This document shows, piece after piece, positions 1 through 6,647 of a stretch of 48,067 nucleotides of DNA. Positions within the stretch are counted from its first letter, which is position 1. Each line of letters begins with the position of its first letter. Under the pieces are notes generated by a model that saw only the letters and a list, made by a program, of their open reading frames with translations, was not told where the DNA came from and made no database searches. The DNA lies in assembly GCA_001689485.1 (NCBI GenBank), contig LUJQ01000040.1, forward strand, positions 1 to 48,067, in the 5' to 3' direction. The DNA comes from Bacteroidales bacterium M6. Its GTDB lineage: Bacteria > Bacteroidota > Bacteroidia > Bacteroidales > Muribaculaceae. A program made the position numbers and the translations under genes.

Positions 1-41
1 CTGTGCGTTTCTATTTGGATTCTTCAGGATTCAATAAACGC

Positions 42-1373
42 CTATACTCTAGCAACACGTGTTACTTGCAGGAAACTACGCAAAAACAGCGTGGCAGCCA
101 TGAATAGCGATACTGAGAAGCTGAGAACGATGCCATAGTTCCCAAGTCCCATCGGAAATGCAAGTAACCATGTAGAAGAAAGCCCGACAACGACATAACT
201 GAAAAACGCAATCCATAACATCGGCATTACATGCGATGTGCCCCTTAACGCATTTGCGAATGTGATTTGGGTGGCATCGCCGAGTTGGTAAAGGACTAGC
301 GGGAATACTAATGCCTGTGCGGCAGTGAGCACTTCTGTGTCAGTGGTAAAAAGCCCCATTAAAGGTCGTGACAGAAAAATGAAGATACATGTCGAAATTG
401 CCGCAAACACAAGCATAACCGCATAACCGTCGAACGCGACACGGCGGCATGACGGCAGTGAGGAATGACCTGCCTCATTTGCCACAAACACCGCTATGGC
501 AGTCCCTATGCTGTAATAGATACAGAATCCGAGCGAACTCACAACTATGATAATTTGGAAAGCAGCCAAAGCCACGGTTCCAATCCATCCGGCAAATACC
601 GCACAGGTAGAGAACGCCGCAGTTTCGCATCCCATCTGCAACGAAACCGGCCAGGATGTGCGCACCACCTTCCCCATCAGGTTGTTAGTGACACCACGGC
701 TTCTGTCGGTAAACCCTGAACGGAATTCGGCATTGGATTTTTTCAAAAAGAAAATCGCCATTATAATCAAAGAGGCAAGAGCCCTGACAAACAATGTAGA
801 AAGACCGGCTCCTGTAAGGCCCAGTTCCGGTGCACCCCAGTTGCCATAGATAAGCATATAGTTGCCTGCGATATTGATAATATTGCAACTGAGAAGAATC
901 CACATAGGCATAGCGGTATTCTTAATCGCGTAGCTCCATTGGGCGAAAACATTGAAAACAGATAATGGGATGAGTGATGCCAGAAAAATAAGGTAATATG
1001 GTTTTATAAGGGGCAATAGTTCGTCAGGCTGCCCCATCATGTCGATATAGAAATACAGCATTCCCATCACCAACGACAGGACCCCGCCTACGACTACATT
1101 GGCAATCAATCCGGCTCTAAGCGTAAGTCCTATTTCATTGTTGCGTTTTTGGGCAAACAAAGTTCCGATAATCGGGGTTAGGCCATAGGAAAATCCAAGG
1201 CAGCATAGCACCACGATATTGAAAATGTTTATGACAAACGAAGATGCCGCAAGGGATTGTGTGGAGTAATGCCCGACCATTATATTATCGGCAAAACCCA
1301 CCACAATCGTTCCCACCTGGGCAATCATTACAGGAAAGGCGAGTTTTAAAATTGCTAAACAGCGACGTAACAT
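42..1373 (-). CDS. MATE family efflux transporter
   Basis: A 443-residue polytopic inner-membrane protein with about twelve hydrophobic segments. The opening stretch, with FPVMIAQVGTIVVGFADNIM followed by VGHYSTQSLAA, is the typical first helix of MATE antiporters, and the pattern repeats in the second half, as in the two-bundle MATE fold. The length is normal for the family. MATE proteins export cationic drugs or metabolites in exchange for Na+ or H+; the substrate cannot be read from the sequence. A -7 type promoter element lies at 1428-1435 on the same strand, just past a likely terminator of the upstream sigma operon, so the gene is probably monocistronic. A second, divergent MATE protein lies at 30951-32402. 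Family assignment is firm, substrate unknown. Confidence 0.9.
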   Translation of the reverse strand: MLRRCLAILKLAFPVMIAQVGTIVVGFADNIMVGHYSTQSLAASSFVINIFNIVVLCCLGFSYGLTPIIGTLFAQKRNNEIGLTLRAGLIANVVVGGVLSLVMGMLYFYIDMMGQPDELLPLIKPYYLIFLASLIPLSVFNVFAQWSYAIKNTAMPMWILLSCNIINIAGNYMLIYGNWGAPELGLTGAGLSTLFVRALASLIIMAIFFLKKSNAEFRSGFTDRSRGVTNNLMGKVVRTSWPVSLQMGCETAAFSTCAVFAGWIGTVALAAFQIIIVVSSLGFCIYYSIGTAIAVFVANEAGHSSLPSCRRVAFDGYAVMLVFAAISTCIFIFLSRPLMGLFTTDTEVLTAAQALVFPLVLYQLGDATQITFANALRGTSHVMPMLWIAFFSYVVVGLSSTWLLAFPMGLGNYGIVLSFSVSLFMAATLFLRSFLQVTRVARV

Positions 1374-1427
1374 AAAAGCAACGGAAATAAAGTGATGAAT
1401 TGGTCGGATTCAAGTTGAAACCAAGTG

Positions 1428-1435
1428 CAAAGGTA
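1428..1435 (-). promoter_or_regulatory. -7 element (TACCTTTG) for the MATE gene
   Basis: TACCTTTG matches the Bacteroidetes TAnnTTTG consensus, read on the minus strand. The -33 position holds only a run of T, not a clear TTTG. The leader to the start at 1373 would be about 50 nt. Confidence 0.45.
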
Positions 1436-1448
1436 CAAAAGTTGCCTC

Positions 1449-1475
1449 GTAAAAAAAACCGCCTCCGGCACACGG
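1449..1475 (-). terminator. Possible intrinsic terminator of the sigma factor operon
   Basis: On the minus strand a short GC-rich hairpin (GCC-GGA-GGC core, with flanking ACCG/CGGT as an alternative pairing) is followed directly by eight T residues. It lies about 100 nt after the last gene of the sigma operon and just before the promoter of the MATE gene. The stem is short, so this is tentative. Confidence 0.4.
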
Positions 1476-1577
1476 TAACCTTGATGGTTCCAACTGGCCG
1501 AGGGACGGTCTGTCGCATTTTATTGAAGATGTAATCTTGAATGCAATCTTCGTAAATGCGGTCTTGGCTATAAGGTG

Positions 1578-1952
1578 TCAGATTGCACGCTTTATAGCCG
1601 GAACGGCAAATATGCTTATACAGAACAATGTGACTACAGGTAATACTGCCGCTATTGTTATAGTGGTTCTGGTAAATCCGTTTGTAGTGGCGAACATGAT
1701 AGAATATATCCATGCGGCAACTAATAGAAACGTTCCCGAAATATAGCATATTCTCTCAGGCAAGCTTACTTTTGCCCGCTGTCGCGTTTCCGGCAGGCGG
1801 TTCATCACTTTGCGTGTAAACCATTCATCGGCCGGAGCATCAGGCAATTCATCACGAATTATGCTTTTCAATGAATTGTCAAAACACGTTTGTTCGATAC
1901 CGGCACTTTTGAAGGGCTTGTTTTTTATATCTCGTGTCGTTTTCATAATCAT
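1578..1952 (-). CDS. Small two-helix membrane protein, candidate anti-sigma partner
   Basis: A 124-residue protein with a charged N-terminal part (about residues 1-65, presumably cytoplasmic, containing DAPADEWFTRKVMNRLP) and two hydrophobic segments at about 68-88 and 96-118. I recognise no named domain. Its start ATG overlaps the TGA stop of the ECF sigma gene as ATGA (1949-1952), so the two are very likely translationally coupled. Genes placed directly after an ECF sigma factor with a cytoplasmic head and membrane helices are often anti-sigma or sigma-modulating proteins; that role is inferred from position only. No zinc-binding HxxxCxxC motif of the classic ZAS anti-sigma domain is visible. 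A second in-frame ATG lies two codons downstream (1946). Confidence 0.6.
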   Translation of the reverse strand: MIMKTTRDIKNKPFKSAGIEQTCFDNSLKSIIRDELPDAPADEWFTRKVMNRLPETRQRAKVSLPERICYISGTFLLVAAWIYSIMFATTNGFTRTTITIAAVLPVVTLFCISIFAVPAIKRAI

Positions 1953-2491
1953 TTTGTTTTTAAGATTTTTGCCATATGCACCCTGGCTCGGCTGAGATGG
2001 GATTTTACCGTACCTTCCGGCATCGAGGTTATTTTACATATTTTCTTTATAGGTATATCTTCAAGATAGAATAACAACGTGACTATACGCTCCGTATCGG
2101 ACAGTGTTTTCAGTAACGACGCCACATCCATTTTTGCTTCGGTTGCCTGGTGGATATTATTGTCATCACATATATCGGCAGCATAAGAATCCTCTATATG
2201 CGAGGTTGTGGAGGAGAATTTTCGGCGATATGACACAAACTCGTTGATAGCTATTCTGTAAAGCCATGTTTTAAACCCTGAAATCCCTTTAAATGAACGT
2301 ATGCCAAGCCAAGCTTTCAGGAAGGTCTCCTGTGCAAGGTCATCTGTAAGGGGGGCATCACCACCTGCCAGGTTAAGGATGAACCGCCTTAACTGGTCCT
2401 GATATGCCACCACCAACCGGGAAAAAGCATCCCGGTTGTCAGCAGCCATACAAAGGGCCAGCAGCTTCATTTCTTCCAGTTTGTTCATCAT
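1949..2491 (-). CDS. ECF-type RNA polymerase sigma factor
   Basis: A sigma-70 family protein of 180 residues from the chosen start at 2491 (MMNKLEEMKLLALC). Region 2 carries the helix DDLAQETFLKAWLGIRSF and the aromatic -10 recognition segment with FKTWLYRIAINEFVSYRR. Region 4 carries LPEGT-like MPEGTVKSHLSRARVHM, the helix-turn-helix that contacts the -35 element. The frame is open further upstream to 2737, but that part is low-complexity, overlaps the preceding gene, and is not sigma-like. The gene follows the DUF6249-like gene by 64 nt and overlaps the next gene by 4 nt. ECF factors normally direct RNA polymerase to a small regulon, often including their own operon. Family assignment is firm; the regulon and signal are unknown. 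Confidence 0.9.
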   Translation of the reverse strand: MMNKLEEMKLLALCMAADNRDAFSRLVVAYQDQLRRFILNLAGGDAPLTDDLAQETFLKAWLGIRSFKGISGFKTWLYRIAINEFVSYRRKFSSTTSHIEDSYAADICDDNNIHQATEAKMDVASLLKTLSDTERIVTLLFYLEDIPIKKICKITSMPEGTVKSHLSRARVHMAKILKTK

Positions 2492-2555
2492 TGGTTTTGG
2501 CGGCAGGATAGTGGTGGGTGATGGTTTTGGAATTTCAGATATTTTCCTGATTTGT

Positions 2556-3488
2556 TTAAGATTGCTTTGGCTGGTTGTCTCTGCGTTCCGGGGTGAACGG
2601 CGGGGGATATGACCCGCTATACTGCCCGGCCGGAGGCGTATTGCGATAAGGCTGATCGGGATACCCTCCGTAAGGGGGCTGTTGGAGGGGGTAATTAGAT
2701 TGCGTTTTCTTATCGGCTGCCGCAAACCCAGGCACATAAAAATATCCGATTAATTTACCCACCCCGAGGAAGAACGGGATTCCTCCGGCAAGAAAGGCTA
2801 CTGACCACATATCTTTTGCCCCGAAGAACAGAATCAAGGCAAAGCCTACGGCAAGCAATGTTATAGCTGACGAGAAATTCTTGGGGTCACGACGCACACG
2901 GCTCCCATCTTTTTGCGATGGCGAGGCCGGGGTATGACCGTCTGCCGGATATGAATAATCGAAAGCCTGGGAACCGGTCTGGCTGTTGAAAAATGAATCA
3001 GGCAGTTGGTAATTGGCGTCTATAGCCTTACCTATAATCTCATTCTTGGCTTGCGTTCTTTTCATAAAGAACATAAGCAGGAGCACAAGCACTACGATTA
3101 ACGTGAAACATGGAACGCCGAAGCATATAGCCATTATGGGAATCATCATTTTTTGTTCACTGTCATCAAAGAACTCATGGCGTGCTTCGTTAACGGAATC
3201 GATGATGTCATCAAAATTCTCCATCCGGTAAGCATATCCTTTCCTTAAGATATATTCATTGTCATCTACAGTGACGATTTCGGCATCAGGCCGGTCTATA
3301 TTCGGCATCAGGCCGGTCAAAGCCTGTATGGTTTCGTTGGCTTCGGTAATTATATTCAATGTATCGGTGGCCGCTTCCGGGATATTGTTCGCACCGGGAA
3401 GTGCAGGCTGCTGACCGGTTCCAGTCTGTGCAAAGACTATAAGCATAACCAGGAACATGGCTATCGTTAAAAAGATTTTCTTTGTCAT
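2556..3488 (-). CDS. DUF6249-like membrane protein with N-terminal signal and Pro/Tyr-rich tail
   Basis: A 310-residue protein. A hydrophobic signal sequence covers about residues 1-20, a soluble, probably periplasmic stretch runs to 114, a transmembrane helix lies at about 115-142, and a helix pair at about 206-224 and 228-250. The end (255-310) is rich in Pro, Tyr and Gln. The arrangement of helices with MKRTQAKNEIIGKAIDANY after the first one resembles Bacteroidetes DUF6249 proteins. As first gene of the unit, 64 nt ahead of an ECF sigma factor, it could be a sensor or a target of that factor (inference). Its coding sequence contains an 18-bp direct repeat (3279-3296 and 3301-3318) that is read in two frames; with only one copy the frame would close at a TAG within four codons. 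Confidence 0.65.
   Translation of the reverse strand: MTKKIFLTIAMFLVMLIVFAQTGTGQQPALPGANNIPEAATDTLNIITEANETIQALTGLMPNIDRPDAEIVTVDDNEYILRKGYAYRMENFDDIIDSVNEARHEFFDDSEQKMMIPIMAICFGVPCFTLIVVLVLLLMFFMKRTQAKNEIIGKAIDANYQLPDSFFNSQTGSQAFDYSYPADGHTPASPSQKDGSRVRRDPKNFSSAITLLAVGFALILFFGAKDMWSVAFLAGGIPFFLGVGKLIGYFYVPGFAAADKKTQSNYPLQQPPYGGYPDQPYRNTPPAGQYSGSYPPPFTPERRDNQPKQS
3279..3318. repeat. 18-bp direct repeat with 22-bp period inside a coding region
   Basis: TTCGGCATCAGGCCGGTC occurs at 3279-3296 and again at 3301-3318, separated by TATA. In the minus-strand gene the two copies are read in different frames, as TGLMPN and DRPDAE. Because 22 is not a multiple of 3, loss or gain of one unit changes the reading frame. 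Confidence 0.9.
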
Positions 3489-3622
3489 ATCGTCGTTATT
3501 TTTAAGTTACTTGTTATCTGTTTGAAAATCGGGGTTATTGATTTGTCACATTTCTTTGACGGCCTGTTATGAAAAAAGGTTGCAAATGGCTGTGAAAATT
3601 TTCTCATTAGTTGCAAATAATG

Positions 3623-3630
3623 TTACTTTG
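3623..3630 (+). promoter_or_regulatory. Possible -7 element (TTACTTTG) for ispE
   Basis: TTACTTTG differs from TAnnTTTG at one position. A T-rich stretch lies at the -33 distance. The predicted transcript start is about 40 nt before the ispE ATG at 3679. The same 190-bp spacer must hold the promoter of the divergent sigma operon, for which I see no clear match. Confidence 0.35.
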
Positions 3631-3678
3631 CACCATAAAAGTCATAGTGGCTTCATCAAACAATAGAGACATCGACTT

Positions 3679-4512
3679 ATGGTAACCTTCCCAAATGCAA
3701 AGATAAACTTAGGACTTGATATATTGCGCAAACGTCTAGACGGATATCATGACATTTCAACCGTGATGATTCCTGTTCCATGGAACGACGTATTGGAAAT
3801 CGTGCCTGGAAAGGCTGATGTTGACCGCCTTACTGTAAGCGGGCGTCCTGTAAGCTGTCCCCCGGCAAGTAATTTGGTTTTCAAGGCTGTAAAAAGTCTG
3901 CGAAAGTATGCCGACTTTCCGTCAGTTGATATATTCCTCCATAAAATAATACCGGATGGAGCAGGTCTCGGTGGCGGTTCGTCTGACGCTGCATTTGCCC
4001 TTAAAGCCATTAACGAGTTGTTCAACCTGCAACTTGGGGATGAGACGTTGGCTTCCATAGCAGCCGGTATCGGCGCCGACTGCCCGTTTTTTATATATAA
4101 CCGTCCGATGTTGTGTACCGGTATCGGTGCAGACATGGAGGAAATCCGGTTAAATCTTCCCGCAGGACTTACATTGGTTATCGTAAAACCTGGGGTATCC
4201 GTACCGACCAAAGATGCTTACAGTGCGGTCACTCCGGCCATCCCCCAAATCAAGTTGGAAACCCTTATAACAATGCCAATGAAACATTGGCTGGGGAATG
4301 TGAAAAATGATTTTGAGGCTTCTGTATTTCCCGGTTATCCTGATATACAACGCATCAAGGAAGTCCTGTTGTCAAAAGGGGCGGTATATGCATCTATGTC
4401 TGGAAGTGGTTCCGCAGTATATGCATTTTTTGAATCTGACATTATGACAGAACACATACAGGCTCTTTTCCCTACGTCTGACATATTGGTGGAAAAATTA
4501 GACTGTCAATAG
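3679..4512 (+). CDS. ispE: 4-diphosphocytidyl-2-C-methyl-D-erythritol kinase
   Basis: IspE phosphorylates the 2-hydroxyl of CDP-methylerythritol with ATP, the fourth step of the non-mevalonate (MEP) isoprenoid pathway, in the cytosol. The 277-residue protein has the family opening FPNAKINLGLDI with Lys8, the GHMP-kinase ATP loop PDGAGLGGGSSDAA (92-105) and IGADCPFF with Asp134; Lys8 and Asp134 correspond to the catalytic pair of this family. The SGSGSAVYAFF segment near the C-terminus is the third GHMP motif. The length is typical. It is the first plus-strand gene after the divergent sigma operon and is followed by the grpE-dnaJ pair after an apparent transcriptional boundary. Confidence 0.95.
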   Translation: MVTFPNAKINLGLDILRKRLDGYHDISTVMIPVPWNDVLEIVPGKADVDRLTVSGRPVSCPPASNLVFKAVKSLRKYADFPSVDIFLHKIIPDGAGLGGGSSDAAFALKAINELFNLQLGDETLASIAAGIGADCPFFIYNRPMLCTGIGADMEEIRLNLPAGLTLVIVKPGVSVPTKDAYSAVTPAIPQIKLETLITMPMKHWLGNVKNDFEASVFPGYPDIQRIKEVLLSKGAVYASMSGSGSAVYAFFESDIMTEHIQALFPTSDILVEKLDCQ

Positions 4513-4525
4513 GTTGCTTTTCGCA

Positions 4526-4546
4526 AACCCAACTGCCGATTGGGTT
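4526..4546 (+). terminator. Weak hairpin after ispE
   Basis: AACCCAA (4526-4532) and TTGGGTT (4540-4546) form a 7-bp stem with a 7-nt loop, 13 nt after the ispE stop. No run of T follows, so it may only be an mRNA 3' end structure. Confidence 0.3.
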
Positions 4547-4597
4547 GTTATCATTCTGTAATGAATGAAAAAACAGCTTGCTTGTGAACATTGTTTT

Positions 4598-4619
4598 ATC
4601 GCATTTTTCAAAATGCGAT
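4598..4619. promoter_or_regulatory. Perfect 10-bp palindrome upstream of grpE
   Basis: ATCGCATTTT (4598-4607) is followed after two bases by its exact inverse AAAATGCGAT (4610-4619). It lies 66-90 nt before the grpE start, just upstream of a promoter-like TGTTTTTG (4629-4636). It could be an operator for a heat-shock regulator or, since a short T run follows, a weak terminator for ispE. It is not the CIRCE sequence. Confidence 0.45.
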
Positions 4620-4686
4620 TTTTGGCAATGTTTTTGCATACAGGTATTATAAGGCACTTTTTAACATGATAAAATTCAAACGATAT

Positions 4687-5301
4687 ATGAGTCAAAAAAA
4701 CAATCCCAAGGAGGATAACCTGAAGGACAGCCGTTTAAATGAAGAATATAACGGGAAGGAATCGAATGTCACCGATGCAGAAACCGAAGTAAACACCGAA
4801 GTGGTGACTGATGATGAACCTGATGAGGTTTCTGAATTAGAAGCCCTTAAGAATCTGCTTGACCAAAAGGAACAAGAGGTGGAAAAAGAGAAAAAAGAAT
4901 ACCTCTTTCTTATGGCCGAATTCGATAATTTCCGCAAGCGAACCTTGCGCGAACGCACCGAACTTATAAAATCCGCCGCCGAAAAAGCATTGAAAGGCAT
5001 ATTGCCGGTTGTGGATGATTTTGAACGCGGGCTTGATGCAATTAAGGATACTTCCGATGCTGAGGCTGTGAAAGAAGGGATGCGTTTGATTTATAACAAA
5101 TTTGTCAAATACCTTGCCGACAACGGTGTGAAGGATATGCAATCGACCGGTGCCGATTTCGACCCCGATATGCATGAAGCTGTTGCCATGGTTCCTGCCG
5201 AAAACGACGCTGAAAAAGGGAAAGTCAAAGACACCGTCCTTAAAGGCTATATGCTTAACGACAAGGTTTTGCGTCACGCAAAAGTCGTTGTTGCCCAATA
5301 A
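4687..5301 (+). CDS. grpE: Nucleotide exchange factor GrpE
   Basis: GrpE releases ADP from DnaK and so resets the Hsp70 cycle. From the start chosen here the protein has 204 residues. An acidic, disordered N-terminus (about 1-55) leads into a long coiled coil (LKNLLDQKEQEVEKEKKEYL) and the family core FDNFRKRTLRERTELIKSAA, followed by the beta-domain containing FDPDMHEAVAMVP and VLKGYMLNDKVLRHAKVVVA. An in-frame ATG lies at 4666, and the frame is open back to 4591; those extensions are AT-rich, hydrophobic and overlap the palindrome, so 4687 is preferred. dnaJ follows 24 nt downstream. dnaK itself is not in the window. Confidence 0.93.
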   Translation: MSQKNNPKEDNLKDSRLNEEYNGKESNVTDAETEVNTEVVTDDEPDEVSELEALKNLLDQKEQEVEKEKKEYLFLMAEFDNFRKRTLRERTELIKSAAEKALKGILPVVDDFERGLDAIKDTSDAEAVKEGMRLIYNKFVKYLADNGVKDMQSTGADFDPDMHEAVAMVPAENDAEKGKVKDTVLKGYMLNDKVLRHAKVVVAQ

Positions 5302-5325
5302 GCCATCCTGTAACACTGTGAAATC

Positions 5326-6504
5326 ATGGAGCAGAAACGAGATTATTATGATGTGCTTGGTGTTCAGAAGAATGCCACAGCCGATGAAATAAAGAAAGCC
5401 TATCGGAAGCTTGCCATCAAGTATCACCCAGACAAGAACCCCGGGGATAAAGAGGCCGAAGAGAAGTTTAAAGAGGCAGCCGAAGCTTACGAAATCCTGT
5501 CAAACGACGAAAAACGCAAGCGGTATGACCAATTCGGGCATTCAATGGGGCCGCAAGGATTCGGTGGAGGCCAAGGCGGCTTCTATTCAGCCGGAGGCAT
5601 GTCGATGGAGGATATTTTCGCTAATTTCGGCGATATTTTTGGGGGACATTTCAATTTCGGCGGAGGTTTCGGAGGCGCTACCGGCGGACGTCAGTCACGC
5701 AGACGACGCTCCCAGCGCCGTGGTTCAGACCTGAGGATAACCGTCAAGTTAACCTTGGAGGACATTTCAAAAGGTGTCGACAAAACACTTAAAATCCCGG
5801 CATATGTCAAATGCGAACATTGCAACGGCACAGGGGCTAAGGATGGCACGTCGTTTGTAACATGCCCCACATGCCATGGCTCCGGCACTGTCACACAGAT
5901 TGTGCAAGGTTTCTTCGGCCAGGAACAGGCTGTGAGCATCTGCCCGCAATGTGAAGGTGATGGAAAGGTCATATCAGAACCTTGTAACTTCTGCCAAGGT
6001 GAAGGAGTACAGCGAAAAGAAGAAGTCGTTTCGTTCCATATCCCGGCTGGTGTGCAGGATGGCATGACATTGACTGTCAAAGGCAAAGGGAACGCGCCGC
6101 GTCGGGGTGGCGTAAACGGCGACCTTCTTGTCGTAATTCAGGAAATCAAACATCCCGAACTGATTCGCGACGGCAATGATGTAATCTACAACCTTATGCT
6201 CGATGTGACTACGGCTGCGCTTGGCGGTGCGGTTGAAGTGCCCACTATCACCGGCCGCGCCCGGCTGAACATTCCTGCCGGAACACAGCCGGGAAAGGTG
6301 CTACGCCTTCGTGGAAAAGGTGTCCCGTCAACCGACGGCTCAGGCACAGGCGACGAGTTGATTAATATAATGGTCTATATCCCTGAACAATTGAATGATA
6401 AGGAACGTGCTGCATTCGAATCACTGCGCAACGAACCTAATGGGAAGCCTGATGAATCAACCAAACATAGACTTTTTTCCAAATTGAAGCATATATTTGA
6501 ATAG
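5326..6504 (+). CDS. dnaJ: Chaperone protein DnaJ
   Basis: DnaJ is the Hsp40 co-chaperone that delivers unfolded clients to DnaK and stimulates its ATPase. The 392-residue protein is a complete type I DnaJ: J-domain at 1-70 with HPD at 34-36, a Gly/Phe-rich linker at about 74-120, four CxxCxGxG zinc repeats at 163-170, 180-187, 206-213 and 220-227, then the two C-terminal beta-domains that bind substrate. A basic patch (RQSRRRRSQRRG, about 122-133) lies between the G/F linker and the zinc region. It follows grpE closely and ends at a strong terminator, so grpE-dnaJ is one transcription unit. Confidence 0.97.
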   Translation: MEQKRDYYDVLGVQKNATADEIKKAYRKLAIKYHPDKNPGDKEAEEKFKEAAEAYEILSNDEKRKRYDQFGHSMGPQGFGGGQGGFYSAGGMSMEDIFANFGDIFGGHFNFGGGFGGATGGRQSRRRRSQRRGSDLRITVKLTLEDISKGVDKTLKIPAYVKCEHCNGTGAKDGTSFVTCPTCHGSGTVTQIVQGFFGQEQAVSICPQCEGDGKVISEPCNFCQGEGVQRKEEVVSFHIPAGVQDGMTLTVKGKGNAPRRGGVNGDLLVVIQEIKHPELIRDGNDVIYNLMLDVTTAALGGAVEVPTITGRARLNIPAGTQPGKVLRLRGKGVPSTDGSGTGDELINIMVYIPEQLNDKERAAFESLRNEPNGKPDESTKHRLFSKLKHIFE

Positions 6505-6526
6505 TATAACATCCAATTGAATCAAT

Positions 6527-6572
6527 AAGCGCAGTGTCAGTAATTCCAGCCTGACACTGCGCTTGCTTTTTA
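6527..6572 (+). terminator. Intrinsic terminator of grpE-dnaJ
   Basis: AAGCGCAGTGTCAG (6527-6540) pairs perfectly with CTGACACTGCGCTT (6551-6564) across a 10-nt loop, and a T-rich stretch follows. It begins 22 nt after the dnaJ stop. Confidence 0.85.
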
Positions 6573-6587
6573 CTTTTAGCGTACCTA

Positions 6588-6622
6588 CATCAAAGGCCGG
6601 AATTAAATTCCGGCCTTTGATG
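6588..6622 (-). terminator. Intrinsic terminator of the glycogen phosphorylase gene
   Basis: CATCAAAGGCCGGAAT (6588-6603) pairs perfectly with its inverse at 6607-6622 across a 3-nt loop. It lies 25 nt beyond the glgP stop on the minus strand, back to back with the dnaJ terminator between the two convergent genes. It has no long T run on the minus strand. Confidence 0.7.
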
Positions 6623-6647
6623 ATAAATCCATTTATGGCTTCATTGC

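Noticed and set aside
2492..2737. N-terminal extension of the sigma factor frame
   Set aside because: It overlaps the preceding gene, is not sigma-like, and homology begins at MMNKLEEMKLLALC.
4706..4716. AAGGAGG sequence that looks like a ribosome binding site
   Set aside because: It lies inside grpE after the start and no start codon follows at a useful distance; this lineage hardly uses Shine-Dalgarno sites.
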